In this document: positions 34,425 to 44,668 of the stretch, piece by piece | How the letters are laid out: each line of letters opens with the position of its first letter | How positions within the stretch are numbered: the first letter of the stretch is position 1 | Assembly: GCA_950295325.1 (NCBI GenBank) | Contig: OX485803.1 | Location: forward strand, 71,377,554 to 71,441,553 | Length of the DNA: 64,000 nucleotides | Source: Polytrichum commune | Taxonomy: Eukaryota; Streptophyta; Polytrichopsida; Polytrichales; Polytrichaceae | Direction: 5' to 3' | Position numbers and translations under genes: made by a program | The notes under the pieces: model-generated | Told to the model about the DNA's origin: nothing | The model's input: the letters and a program-made list of their open reading frames with translations, nothing else | The model's database searches: none

Positions 34425-35190
34425 ATATGTAGTGTTACTGGAGAATGGTTTGAGTTTAGGTTATGGTCGTTATTTGTGATTGATGAATATAGAGCATGAT
34501 TGGGTGTTTTAATGTAATATCTATCTATTAAACTAGTTTGGTTGTAGTCTTGACCTCCTTGTCTAGAGTATGAGCTATTTGTGGGAATGTATGTGAGTTG
34601 GAGGTTGTTCGTAAATGTATGCTATTCTATATCTTCAGCTTGTGGTGGTGTTATTACGTATTCATTTTGTCTACCAATTAGGGCTATGTCTCTGTTAAAG
34701 TCTCCACATAGGATAAGTGTGTGATTTGGATGGTTAGTGATTTGTTGTGTGATGTTTTGTTGTATTATTGGTATAAGTCGTATGTCTTCTTCGTGTGATG
34801 GCATGTAGATGTTTATTAATAGCCATGGTTGTAGGGGTTGGTTGTTTATTTTTGTTATTTGTAAGTATGGTGATATTGCGGCTGGAGTGGGAATTTTGGT
34901 GATGCTACCGGGATATGCGTATGATTTGTTTATGAGTGTAAGAAGTCCACCTCTTGCAGGTGTATATGGCATTCTTTGTTGTATACATCTTGTTAATGTA
35001 TGTGTGTTGTTAAATATTAGTTTGTATTGTGAGAATAGATTTTGTATGTACTTTGTGGATTTTGTTGCGGTTAGTTTGGTTTCTTGTATAGTGATGATTG
35101 CGGGGTTATTTGGTGTATATGATATAAGTTGGTGGAGGTTTGGTAGGGCTGTGTTTAGTGACGAGGCGTTCCATGTAATTAGGTGTGTGC
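34425..35190 (-). other. LINE AP-like endonuclease domain
   Basis: The exonuclease/endonuclease/phosphatase fold is readable: LITWNASSLN, IITIQETKL (catalytic Glu), LLINIYMPSHEED, LILCGDFNRDIALIG (GDFN motif), SLIDRYYI, and a terminal SNHSPVTLHI. The usual end motif is SDH-x-P-V, so the Asp appears replaced by Asn in this copy. A stop codon after QAEDIE (34622) interrupts it. The domain would nick target DNA to prime reverse transcription. Confidence 0.85.
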
Positions 35191-36022
35191 TGTGGTTTGT
35201 TGTTTAGTTTTCTTGGGGGCGCAACGTGGGTATGTCGGGTAGTGGCGGGGGGTGGGAGTATTCGTGTAGCGGGTCTTTGCATTTTAAAGCTTCTGTAATT
35301 AATTCTTCTTGTAGAAAGGGAAATTTGTTTGTTATTATATGTATATTTAGGGGTGTATTATTTTGGTTGATGAAGTTATATAGTTCTTTGTGAATGGTTT
35401 TGGGTGGGTTGATGATGTCTTGGTTTGTTTGTAAGAATTGTGTGTATGGGTACGTGGTTGTGATGTGTCTTTCGGGTGGGTTTTGGAGTGAGGTCATTCG
35501 TTCTAAAACTGTGGTTGTCCAATCAGGTTCTGGAGTTTGTATTAATAGATGGTTGCATGTTTCTATTACTGGGCTAATTGTGGTAATTAGTGCATATAGT
35601 ATGCGTGGTGGTGGGTGATGTTGGTTTCTGTAGATGTATCTTGATAGGTATGGGTAGTTTATAATTGCTTCGTGGTGTTTTGGGTGTGTTAGGTTTATGA
35701 TAGGGGAGAATTGTTTTGCTAGGTGTTGGTATTCAGGTTGTAATTTGATTGTGCATTCTATGAAGTACTTTTTACATCTATTTTTGGGTGTGTTTGTAGG
35801 ATGTTAGGCATGGGTCCCGGGTTGGTTTCAATGTCCCCGCTTCGTAGTATTAGTAAGTGTAAGAAAAATGTTTGGATTATGAGGAGGTTATTACGTTCTT
35901 TATGTGTTGTGTGTTGTTGTTTCTTATTTTTATTTATTTTAGTGTCTAGGTTTGTTAGGTGGCTAGGGTGTTCGGTGGTTCTTTTTTGTGTTTGTTTGGT
36001 ATGTGTATTTATTTTTATTTTT

Positions 36023-37620
36023 TTAATTTTGGGCGAGGCCGGTAGGCCGAGCCCGTCTTAGGTGGTTGTCGTGGATTATGTTTTGTGTTTTTATGTTTTG
36101 GTGTTTTAGGGGATTTTTTGAAAGGGGTGGGGTGATATTGTGGGTTGTTGTATTTGTAGTGATATGGTGTGTGTTTGTATGTTTTCTTATTGTGTTTTGT
36201 GTTTGATATGGTTTTGGTTTTGTATATCTGTGTTTTGTATTTTGGGAGTGTGCTTTGGTTATGCTTGTTTGTTTCTTGTGTTTGTCCGTAGGGTTTATGT
36301 TTATTTTTGGTGAGGTTGTACGAGTATTATGAAGTTTGTATTTTTGTTGAGGTCTATATTTTGGGTGCATTATGGAGTTTGGATGGGGTTTGTATTTTGG
36401 ATGCGTGTAGTATATCGTTTGAGTATTGTCTTTGTGTGTGTATAGAGTAAGGTAATTGTACTTGTGTTTCATATGATATTTTGGATATTGTAGGATACCA
36501 TGCTTAGTATGGTGATATCTAGTATTATAGAGTGTGGACTTTGTTGTAGGTGTGTATATGATACTAGGGTGTGGTCGGGTTTCTTTGTTTTTTGATGGTA
36601 TATCTTTTTTTGCATACAAGGTGTATTGTGGTTGTAGGGCAGCGTAGTTGTTTGTATTAGAGGAATACAGAAGGATTTCTAATCTCATAGGGGATATAGT
36701 AATTGAGTTGATGGGCCTTTGTTGGTAGGGGGCGTTGGGTGGTTTATGTCTTGGTGTGTTAGTTGTGGTTTTGGTTCTTTGGTATGTTTTTGTTTTGTTG
36801 TTTTTTTGTTTTGTTGTTTTCTTTATTGGCAAGGCCGGTAGGTCGAGCTCGTTTTAGTTCATTATGGTTTTCATTAATTTTTAACATGTAAGTTGAGTAT
36901 TTTACATGGTATTTGTGTTTTGGGTTGTAGCATAGTTTTGGGTGGGTTTTAAGGTTTGGGTAAGTTTTGGATGTGTTTGGTTTAGTCATATCTATTTTTT
37001 GATATTTTGTGAATACATATTTGGTTGCGGTGGGAGGGTTGGTTGTGGCGGGTGTTATGTTTCTTATTTGTTTGGGTAAGAAGTGTGTGTATTTTGGATG
37101 TGTTTTGTATGTTGGGTGGGGTTTGTATTTTTGGTGGAGTCTATATGTTTGGTGAGGACTATATTTCGGGTGTAATATGTATTTTGTGTGGGGTTTGTAT
37201 TTTGGGTGTGTATATTGTTTCGTTTGGGTTTTGTCTTTGTGCATGTGTAAAGTAAAGTGATTGTACTTATATTTCATATTGTGTTTTGGACGTCGTAGGA
37301 TATCATGACTAGTATGATGGTATCTTTTATTATAGAGTTTGGGCTTTGTTGGAGGTGTGTATATGATGCTTGGGTGTGGTCGGGCTTTGGTCTTTTTTAT
37401 TATTTGGTTTTTTATGAGTGTGTATTTGGTTATAGTGAACGGGTTAGTTTTGGCGGATGTTATGCTTCTTATTTGTTTGAATGTGGAGTATGTGTATTTT
37501 GGATTAATTTTGTGTATCGTGTGGTATTTGTATTTTGTTTGAGTATAGTGTTTTGTTTGAGTATAGTATTTTGTTTGGGTATGGTATTTTGCTTGAGTAT
37601 AGTAGTTGTGTACGTATAAA
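36023..37620 (-). repeat. About 0.8-kb tandem direct repeat between LINE ORF1 and ORF2
   Basis: Two units share phrases in the same order: ggccggtaggccgag / ggccggtaggtcgag (36038 and 36833), gtgtatatgatactagggtg / gtgtatatgatgcttgggtg, gtggtcgggtttc / gtggtcgggcttt and catgcttagtatggtgatat / catgactagtatgatggtat, about 0.8 kb apart. A partial third unit appears at about 37600-37760. The plus strand is almost free of C. Two long minus-strand open frames (269 and 354 codons) run through the units and would encode Lys/Thr/Tyr/His-rich low-complexity chains; these look like a by-product of base composition. Confidence 0.75.
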
Positions 37621-37819
37621 GTAGATAGCTTGTATTTCATATGGTATTTTGGACATTGTGGAATACTATGAGTGATACGGTGGTATATAGTATTTATTCT
37701 AGTATTTATTCTATGTGTAATAATATATAGAATACTATGTGTAATACTATGTCCAAATACGTGTATGTATCTAAGATAGTATTGAAGTAAATACTTTTGT
37801 TTTACCCGGCGATTTGTGG

Positions 37820-39250
37820 TCAATCCACATTTGGCATGTATTTTATCATAAGATTTGGGTTTACCAACCCAGTAATTTGTTGCATCCCGGTAAGTGCCAT
37901 GGTTAATGTGCTTTGGATGTCCAACATTTGCTTCTTCAAATTTTCGTTGATGTCATCCACATAGTTGTGGGCCTCTTTGACTATGTCCTCCTTCAAGACC
38001 TTCATCTCTTCGTGTAGTTCAAGTTTGAGTTTCTTATTACCTTCTTCAATGGCCTCCTTCATGATGGTAAAAACTTCGCTTTTGGTGGCATTCTTCTCCC
38101 CTTGGTTTTGGTTTTGGGTTGCTTCAATGGTGTTCACCAAGCAAGTGTTAGTATCTTCAAATCCAAACTTGACCAACAAATTTTTGGAAGGTTTGTCAAT
38201 ACCATCAAGACTTCTACGGTGTGGAGTGATTTCCACATGATAAACACCAATTTTTTCTTCTTTTCCTACAAACTTTTTGTATACAAAGGGGTTGAGGCAT
38301 TCAACATTTGCACTACCATTGTGTCTAATTCCATCTTGCTTATGGAACCAAATGGAGACAACATTCTTGGTTCCAATTATCTTGCAAATTTCAAGAGATG
38401 TGTCATCTATGCTCATCAAGATGGGAAGGTTGTAGAAGGTGAGAGTTAGAGCTTCTTTTCTTTGTTTTTGCTCCAAGGTGAGGGAAGGCCCTTTCTTCAC
38501 TTGTCCTTCCAAAATTTCATGGTGTGTTGCAACTTGGAGTTCTTGAATTTTCTTGGCTTGTGAGGGAGTTGGTGCAATAATGTAAGCATGGGTGTTGGAA
38601 GTGCCCTTTTGCACCTCTACAATCTCAAATTCATAACCTCTCTTAAAAGTATTATCTAAAACATCTTTGAAGAGCATGTGTGAAGAGACATCAATCAAAG
38701 TTTTACTAGTGATTTTGATTGAAAGGTTGTTGTTCCTAGCTATGGAGTGGTAAGTCTTGCATACCTTTCCAAGAGTACCTTGGGTTGATTTGGGGTCCAA
38801 TTGTAGAATGAATGGTCTAAGTCCTTTCAACGAGGCCACTCCATCAATTTCGGGGTGGAGAAGGTGGAGTTTGGCAATTCCCGCCCAAACTCTTTTCTCC
38901 CCACCTCTCTGGATAATAGATTTGGGGTATCCTTGGGAAGGATATTGCGACTCCCTCCATTTCTTCCGCTTCCTTCCTTGGTACTCCCCTAAGTACCCTA
39001 TCTTCAATGGTTTCACCATCGAAGAGCTCTTCCAATCCCTCTGTGAGGCTTGTGGGCGTCGTTGTGGAGTTTGGTGTAGAGATTTATTCGGTGTTGTCTT
39101 CTCCCGGCTCCTCTTGGTGCCTATTTCCTTCGCAGCTTGATTCTCCTTTGCCTTCTCCACTAAGAGCCGCATGAGGTTTTGTGAGGGTGTGTCTACCTCT
39201 ATGTTGTCGTCATCTCCAAAGGTGGGCCGGTATGTGGACGGTGATGCCAT
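37820..39250 (-). CDS. LINE ORF1-like protein (RRM-like domain plus coiled coil)
   Basis: An intact 476-codon frame starting with an ATG at 39250. Residues 1-110 are basic and low-complexity. About 115-260 contain a conserved-looking domain with LRPFILQLDPKS and GYEFEIVEVQKG. Residues about 265-345 look like an RRM fold (LTLTFYNLPI, KNVVSIWFHKQDG, GSANVECLNPFVYKKF). About 395-460 form a charged helix suited to a coiled coil (EAIEEGNKKLKLELHEEMKV). Such RNA-binding, self-assembling proteins are typical ORF1 products of LINEs. Its codon use is ordinary, unlike the A/C-rich ORF2 region that follows. Alternatives: ORF1 of an unrelated element, or a host gene captured between repeats. Confidence 0.65.
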   Translation of the reverse strand: MASPSTYRPTFGDDDNIEVDTPSQNLMRLLVEKAKENQAAKEIGTKRSREKTTPNKSLHQTPQRRPQASQRDWKSSSMVKPLKIGYLGEYQGRKRKKWRESQYPSQGYPKSIIQRGGEKRVWAGIAKLHLLHPEIDGVASLKGLRPFILQLDPKSTQGTLGKVCKTYHSIARNNNLSIKITSKTLIDVSSHMLFKDVLDNTFKRGYEFEIVEVQKGTSNTHAYIIAPTPSQAKKIQELQVATHHEILEGQVKKGPSLTLEQKQRKEALTLTFYNLPILMSIDDTSLEICKIIGTKNVVSIWFHKQDGIRHNGSANVECLNPFVYKKFVGKEEKIGVYHVEITPHRRSLDGIDKPSKNLLVKFGFEDTNTCLVNTIEATQNQNQGEKNATKSEVFTIMKEAIEEGNKKLKLELHEEMKVLKEDIVKEAHNYVDDINENLKKQMLDIQSTLTMALTGMQQITGLVNPNLMIKYMPNVD

Positions 39251-39399
39251 GTTTTGGTTGGGTCTTGGTGGCCAGCAGCTCCTTCTTTGTTAGTTGGTGT
39301 TGCCTCTATGTCCTTCGCCTCAAACTCCCTCCCTTGGCAACCTCCTTAATCTTCACAGATCCAAGCTCAAAATCTCCCGAATTCTTGCTGTCTTGGTGT

Positions 39400-40330
39400 A
39401 GACTCGGTGCTTACCTTGCTGTCTTGGTCCTGGTGCAGTCCTGGTGTAGACTTGGTACTGTCTTGGTGCGGTATCGGTACAGATTCGGTGCGGTCTCGGT
39501 GTTCTCAGTGCTTACAGTGTGGTTTCGGTGTAGACTCGGTGTTTTCGGTGCAATTGGTATAGATTTGGTGTGGTCTCGATGCTTTCGGTGCTTACCTTGC
39601 TGTCTTGGTGTAGACTCGGTGCTTTCAGTGCAGTCGATACAGATTCAATGCGGTCTCGGTGTGGTCTCGATGCTTTCGGTGCTTACCTTGCTGTCTTGGT
39701 GTAGACTCGGTGCTTTCAGTGCAGTCGATACAGATTCAATGCGGTCTCGGTGTAGACTCGGTGCTTTTGGTGCAGTCGGTACAGATTCGGTGTGGTCTCG
39801 GTGCTTTTGGTGCAGTCGGGACAGATTTGGTGTGGTCTCGGTGCTTTTCGGTGCTTACCTTGCGGTCACGGTGTGGACTCGTCGGTGTAGACTCGGTGCT
39901 TACGGTGCAGTCGGTACAGATTCAGTGCGGTCTTGGTGTAGACTCGGTGCTTTCGGTGCAGTCGGTACAAACTCGGTGCTTTCGGTGCAGTCGGTACAGA
40001 TTCGTGCGGTCTCGGTGCTTTCGGTGCAGTCGGTACAGGTTCGGTACGGTCTCGGTGTAGACTCTGTGTTTTCGGTGCAGTCGGTACAAATTCGTGCGGT
40101 CTCGGTGTAGACTCGGTGCTTTCGGTGCGGTCGGTACAGGTTCGGTGCGGTCTCGGTGTAGACTTTGTGTTTTCGGTGCAGTCGGACAGATTTAGTGCGG
40201 TCTCGGTGTAGACTCGGTGCTTTCGGAGCAGTCGGTGTAGATTCGGTGCGGTCTCGGTGTTTTCGGTGCTTTTCAGTGTTGTCTTGGTGTCGATTCGGTG
40301 CTTTCGGGGCAGTCACGGTGCTTTCGGGGT
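39400..40330. repeat. About 51-bp variable minisatellite, 5' of LINE ORF1
   Basis: Dozens of interleaved phrases such as ctcggtgctttcggtgcagt, cggtacagattcggtgcgg and tctcggtgtagact recur with a period of about 50 bases and with internal deletions. The array starts about 150 bases upstream of the ORF1 ATG. A 309-codon plus-strand frame through it is repeat-derived and not taken as a gene. Confidence 0.85.
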
Positions 40331-40954
40331 AGTCTGGCTTTCGGAGATCGATCTATCATACTCAGCTAACTTCACAGACGTCTTTTTTTTTTCTCACAAA
40401 CTAATAGATCTAGAAGTCCGTGTAGCAGGCCTCTCTCAATCCTCGTTTCCGCTCGGTGTTTCTTCAGCGATCTCCTCCTTCGGTAGATCTGCTCTCACTA
40501 TCTTCTTCGGCAACGACTTTGGTAGTTATTTGGTGTACTCTCTCGGCAGCGACGTACTTCTTCAGCATTGACTTTGATCGTTGTGGGGTGTTGTGTATTT
40601 GTTGAGTGCTCGGTGAGGATGAGCTCGCGTACGCTTCGGCACTTGTAGTTCAAGTAGCTGAAGTGTGGTGGTGGACGGTGTTCACAGGTCCCGAATGAAG
40701 AGCGCTCTTGGTGCGGGCCTCCAGCTGCTTTCAGAATTAGGTCACCGTGTTTCCAACTTTTCCAGGAGCGGCTACATCTAGATTGGTTTCATTCTTCTTG
40801 GGTCCATGTACACTTTCCACTATCACAACATCGCTTCCTCGAACTCCCTAGTGCGTCCGGCACCTCACTTGGCCAACACATAGAAGTGTGCCTTCACGGA
40901 ACTTGGAACTCATGATATTGGAACTCATGATCCATGAGATATAGGTAATGGGCT
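40331..40954. other. Region 5' of the LINE, nothing recognised
   Basis: Pyrimidine-rich (plus strand) and may be the far 5' end of the LINE or the flanking host DNA. No gene seen. Confidence 0.4.
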
Positions 40955-41115
40955 CATGAAGTTGAGGTGCACTCAATATGGGTTTTGTGAAGAAGGCGGC
41001 CTTCAAGAATACAAGGGCAACCTTTTTTGGAGTCGAGTGGGGCCAACGACATTTTTCGGTTGGGTTCAAGAAAGTTTTTTTTGGGTTGCCCAAGGGTTGT
41101 GGGTCGTTGCTCTTG
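40955..41115 (+). repeat. Interspersed repeat family R1, 3' part
   Basis: Carries ttgaggtgcactcaat, ggccttcaagaatacaaggg, ggttgggttcaagaaa and ggttgccca, matching 55085-55230 and 63070-63200. The 5' half of the family is missing. Confidence 0.7.
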
Positions 41116-41239
41116 GCCTGTATCCTATGAGTAGACCCCTCCCCAATAAAGCTCATTGGGAATATTTTTAGCATCATGCCTTTCATTAATTTTCTTGTTG
41201 GCATTAATGAAACCTCTTTAAGGTAGATGTGCCCAATTT

Positions 41240-41560
41240 TGGTTACTAATCTTAGTCAGAAACCTATATTTATGTGCTACATGGCTAGGTGTGTCTCCAA
41301 TAATGGATACCAAAAAGACATGTGTTTAAAAGAAATTAGACTATGTGCTCAAAATTTGAGAATGATTCTAAGCTCAATAGTTGAAGTGGGAGGGGGGGAC
41401 CTACATGCCCATTTAATGAGCATAAGAATCTAAGCTTTGAAAATGAATGTGATATTGATATTAAAAATATGAGGAAAGTGGCTATGGCTATGGCCTTGAT
41501 TGGAATTTGCTCACCATCTTGTATTATTTGAGTATTTCATATCCTAGGAGAAGTGGGCTA
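41240..41560 (+). repeat. Low-similarity interspersed repeat also present in UGT intron 3
   Basis: Shares a scattered series of phrases with 57385-57670 (accaaaaaagcatgt / accaaaaagacatgt, gtgtttaaaa, gataatgagtaagatatt / aatgaatgtgatatt, gagaagtggg). Probably the same old repeat. Confidence 0.45.
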
Positions 41561-42373
41561 GTGTGAATAAGCAACCATTTAAAGACCCATCTACCTTAGG
41601 GTTAGTTCCCATGTAGGCCACTCACCCACGAGATTCTCATGTGCCCTACATGGAAACTAACCCTTATTATGCTTACCAATTGTTGTAGTGCACTGCAAAC
41701 TTAAACATGTCATACTAGGTTGGCAAAGAATTCATGATCTTGAACTAGTTACGCATCAGTGGATTCAAGCACAAGTGTCTGACAAAGTACACAAATTAAT
41801 AAAGTCCATGATGGCTAATGAAATGAAATTGACTTCAAAGTCCAGGAGGCTAAAAAGGCTAATGGGATTGAAAGTATATTAGGATCGTTTCAAACCAACT
41901 AATTCTTTAGAGTGGCGGATTGCGGTAGCCTCCATGACATAAAGGCTAATGTCAACTCTAATGGTCTTATTGAAAGAAAGACTGGAGAATCCCTGGAACT
42001 ACGTTCTCAAATAGCAATGAAAACTATCTCTAATGGGGCTATATAGGGGACATTCCAACACCAAATGTGCCCATTTTCAACTACATTGTAGGAGAAAAAG
42101 TGGCATAGTCTAGTACTCTAGAGATAGGGATAGTTGTGTATCGTCCAATTTCAATGGCAAGTCTATGGTTCAAGGTGCAGTATGCAGTGATGATCGTGCA
42201 TTGTGGTGGAGTCAATGATTGCATCAAGTGCAATTCAAAATTGTATTTGAGAACATCCTTAAGGAAGAGGTAATCTAGTTTCTTCCCTAAGAGATGGAAA
42301 GAGTTCCACTCTTAACAAGAAAAGTTCCACTATTAAGGATCCGCGGTCTTCGTTGCCTATTCGTGCATGTTGA
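41561..42373. other. Intergenic with a hairpin at about 41596-41668
   Basis: ttagggttagttcccatgta and its near complement tacatggaaactaaccctta face each other across about 30 bases and could form a stem. Otherwise nothing recognised. Confidence 0.4.
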
Positions 42374-43730
42374 GGGGTGGTGTACACTATGGACCACGAA
42401 GTCAAACCAACGTGTTTTAAGAGCATTGTTTGGCTGTTGAACTTGTCCTAGGACCACTTTGGTTTACACTAAGGAAAAAATGGCAAAGGGACCATGAAGT
42501 TCGAGGTCCCCAAAATATGATTTTCAAGGCCTAATAAATGCATTGACATGATCCAACGGGTTTTACGGTGAGAGAGGCAAGAGAGGTGGTCTCTTAGGAA
42601 AAGTGAGGGGCCCATGGCAGAGAAATGCCGTTATAATACTTTTTAATGAAATTATTTTAGGGGCTTTATATACAAATCTTCCCACTAGGCAAGGCTCACT
42701 TTTCAGCATTTGTATGATGTAATGAATCATGAGAAGCAACTCTACCCTCGATGTGCCTAGATCATATCATTGCCCATGAGATATACCACTTCTTCTGTGC
42801 CCTACCCCTTAAACTTGCTCCCACATGTTTCATCAATATAATGTGGGACATCTAGAACTCAAGAATTTGAGTGCATATTTGTTTTTTTGGTCTACCAATA
42901 GAAATGTTTGGAATTTGGGGGCTTGTAATATACCTTTGGAAATTACACGCCCAAAAATCTAAAAAAATTATAGTTACTAAACAAAAAAGAAATTTTTTGT
43001 AGTCGTGTAGCGATTGTAGATCAGGGTGGTCAAAAGAACCGCAATGGGACAATGATTGCGGTTCTTTTTCACATAGTTCTCTACTACACTAAATAGGATA
43101 TTTAGTGTTTGATTCACTAAATATGAACTCATACACTAAATATCAATAACCCTATGAAAGTAAGTAACATTAAATATGAACTTAAATACTAAATATCAAT
43201 TAAGGTAATATGTGGAAGTTACATGTTTTAATTTAGTGTTAGTAAGGATATGAAAAAATAACATAACAATGATAAAGGAGAATTCCAACATATCTTCTAG
43301 CAAATCTTCTAACACTAATTATCAAAGAATTGAAAATTAGTGTTGAGCAAGGTATGGTGGTAACAACATTAAATTTAAACTTACACTAAATATCTTATTT
43401 AGTGTGGTGACAACACAAGGTACATGTCACATGTAAATTACATTGAATATGTACAAATTAAATCACTCATTTTTTTGTAAAAATTGTTGTGAGAAGATTT
43501 GCAACCCACATCTTCGACACATTTAACAAGAAGTGAAGACAAGTGGAGCCCGAGAGAAGACAAGAGAATGATCAAACTTGAATTTTTTTTTCAAAACTTC
43601 CTTTTTTGGGCATGTATTAAAAAAAATCAGCACATTCACTTTTTGGGTGCATGGTCATTCTTCTTGGTTCACATTCGGTTTTCACCGAATGAGGGGCCCA
43701 AGGCTTTCAAAACTAATTTTTTAAGAAGCA
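42374..43730. mobile_element. PIF/Harbinger-like MITE, second type, split by insertions
   Basis: 42374-42665 matches the left half of 7547-8120 (ggtgtacactatggaccacg, catgatccaacgggtttta, ggcccatggcagagaaatg), and 43530-43730 matches the right half (agaagacaagagaatga, gcacattcac, gggtgcatggtcatt, gaggggcccaa). The about 865 intervening bases are absent from the 7.5-kb copy and themselves contain a family-B CACTAAATA MITE. The right terminus is missing. Confidence 0.65.
43087..43407. mobile_element. CACTAAATA-terminus MITE, family B
   Basis: Begins cactaaataggatatttagtg and ends cactaaatatcttatttagt. Each end is itself a small palindrome, and the two ends are inverted repeats. The interior (gtaagtaacattaaatatga, aatatgtggaagttacatgt) is found inverted at 56226-56390. 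About 320 bp, non-coding. Confidence 0.75.
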
Positions 43731-44029
43731 TTGGAGATGCTGGCGAAGGATTGGATCATGGAATGCCGAGTTTCAGATGCTGAAATTCTTGAAACATACG
43801 ATTATGTTTGACCGCAATTTGAAATCCCAATAAACATCAAAATCCATGCCGAAGACTCTGAAAACTGGTGTGAGCGTATGGAAAGTTTCTGGAGGTAGAC
43901 TCACAGCTGAGAGAAACTGCCTTAAACCTAAACCCTGAGGCAGTCACGTCCAGATGCTTTCAATTTCCAGGCACTGTACAATCCTAAAACCGGATGGCTG
44001 GTACCGCTTACCAAACTTGAGCAAATGTA

Positions 44030-44600
44030 AAATTATTTGAACTGTGTTCAATCCCTACATCGTATTGCTGCGAACAGAGTTTTGATACATGAGCATTTTT
44101 TGGATGCACGAGAGATCATTTAATAAGCTCAGGCACGGGCATTGTAAAGCTGCCCTCAAAAATTGCAACGAAACCAGCTTGCGTGTATTCCAACAAAACA
44201 CACGACGTGCTCAACTACTAATCTCCTGGCATTTCTATGATCTGCAACCTTTCGGCAACTCTCGTCAAGAATATTTCTTGAGCTACAGATGGGCCATAAG
44301 ATAATTACCACTGTCTGCAGCCACCAGCGCTTTAGAGGGACGATGCACTTGGAGACCGTGCGCGCTTTGTCGACAAAGATGCGCGCATGATGTAACACCT
44401 TGCAAAAAATGTGAAGGCTGTAAGAATTCCCATGCAAGTCAAATGAGGATTGGAAGTAGTCAAGAGCTTCCTGAGTTATCATTTGGCACTTTGCTGCTTA
44501 AAGAGGGTGCGTTGGAGGTAATTGAGCTAGGCTTTGCTCTCATTGATGTCTTCCAATGCGGGAGCCCAAGGCACCAGAACAAGAGAAACGAAGGGAGCAT
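44030..44600 (-). pseudogene. Decayed partial copy of the oligoribonuclease gene (3' end)
   Basis: The stretch matches 46750-47230 along its length (atttcttgagctacagatgg, ataattaccactgtctgcag, gctttgtcgacaa). At about 44573-44490 on the minus strand it keeps the last codons of the enzyme in the form LEDINES, a stop, NYLQRTLFKQQ, against the intact gene's LEDIKES and QYLRRTIFKQK. A stop codon and loss of all upstream coding sequence make it a dead fragment. Confidence 0.8.
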
Positions 44601-44668
44601 GCAGGACCAGCAAATGGACACCAGTAGGACGGGAAGAGCGCTAAACTTGTTGTAAACCGGGATGCTGC

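Larger units (their letters stand above)
28823..35800 (-). pseudogene. LINE ORF2 (APE-RT-unknown-RNase H-zinc knuckle-RLE), decayed
   Basis: Frames on the minus strand run as follows. An unassigned N-terminal domain and the APE domain occupy one frame (about 35800-34420), with in-frame stops near 35204 and 34622. The linker and RT occupy a second frame (34097-32472), with one TGA near 33597 separating QYP from HDLNGFVIDKRGNPQ. A connector stays in that frame (32084-31764). The unknown domain, RNase H, zinc knuckle and RLE return to the first frame (about 31100-28823), with stops near 31100 and 29675-29360. About 2300 codons would be encoded if whole. The coding strand is visibly poor in G and rich in A and C throughout. 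Confidence 0.85.
28790..40330 (-). mobile_element. Dualen/RandI-like LINE (dual-endonuclease non-LTR retrotransposon)
   Basis: Read 5' to 3' on the minus strand: a minisatellite 5' region (about 40330-39400), ORF1 (39250-37820), a spacer of two about 0.8-kb direct repeats (about 37620-36023), the decayed ORF2 (about 35800-28823) and an A/AAAT/AAAC-rich 3' end at about 28822-28785. ORF2 carries both an AP-like endonuclease upstream of the reverse transcriptase and a restriction-like endonuclease at the C-terminus, the defining combination of the Dualen/RandI clade. At least three in-frame stops and two frame changes show that this copy is inactive. ORF1 has quite different base usage from the rest, so its membership of the same element is likely but not proven. 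Confidence 0.8.

Noticed and set aside
28947-35207. Many plus-strand frames of 60-130 codons with hydrophobic, Trp/Cys/Val-rich products
   Set aside because: They are antisense shadows of the A/C-rich LINE ORF2; apparent membrane segments come from GT-rich composition.
36023-37823. Two long Lys/Thr/Tyr/His-rich minus-strand frames (269 and 354 codons)
   Set aside because: They follow the 0.8-kb repeats and the G-poor composition, which makes stops rare; no domain is visible.
39181-40110. 309-codon plus-strand open frame
   Set aside because: It runs entirely through the 51-bp minisatellite and is made of repeated low-complexity residues.
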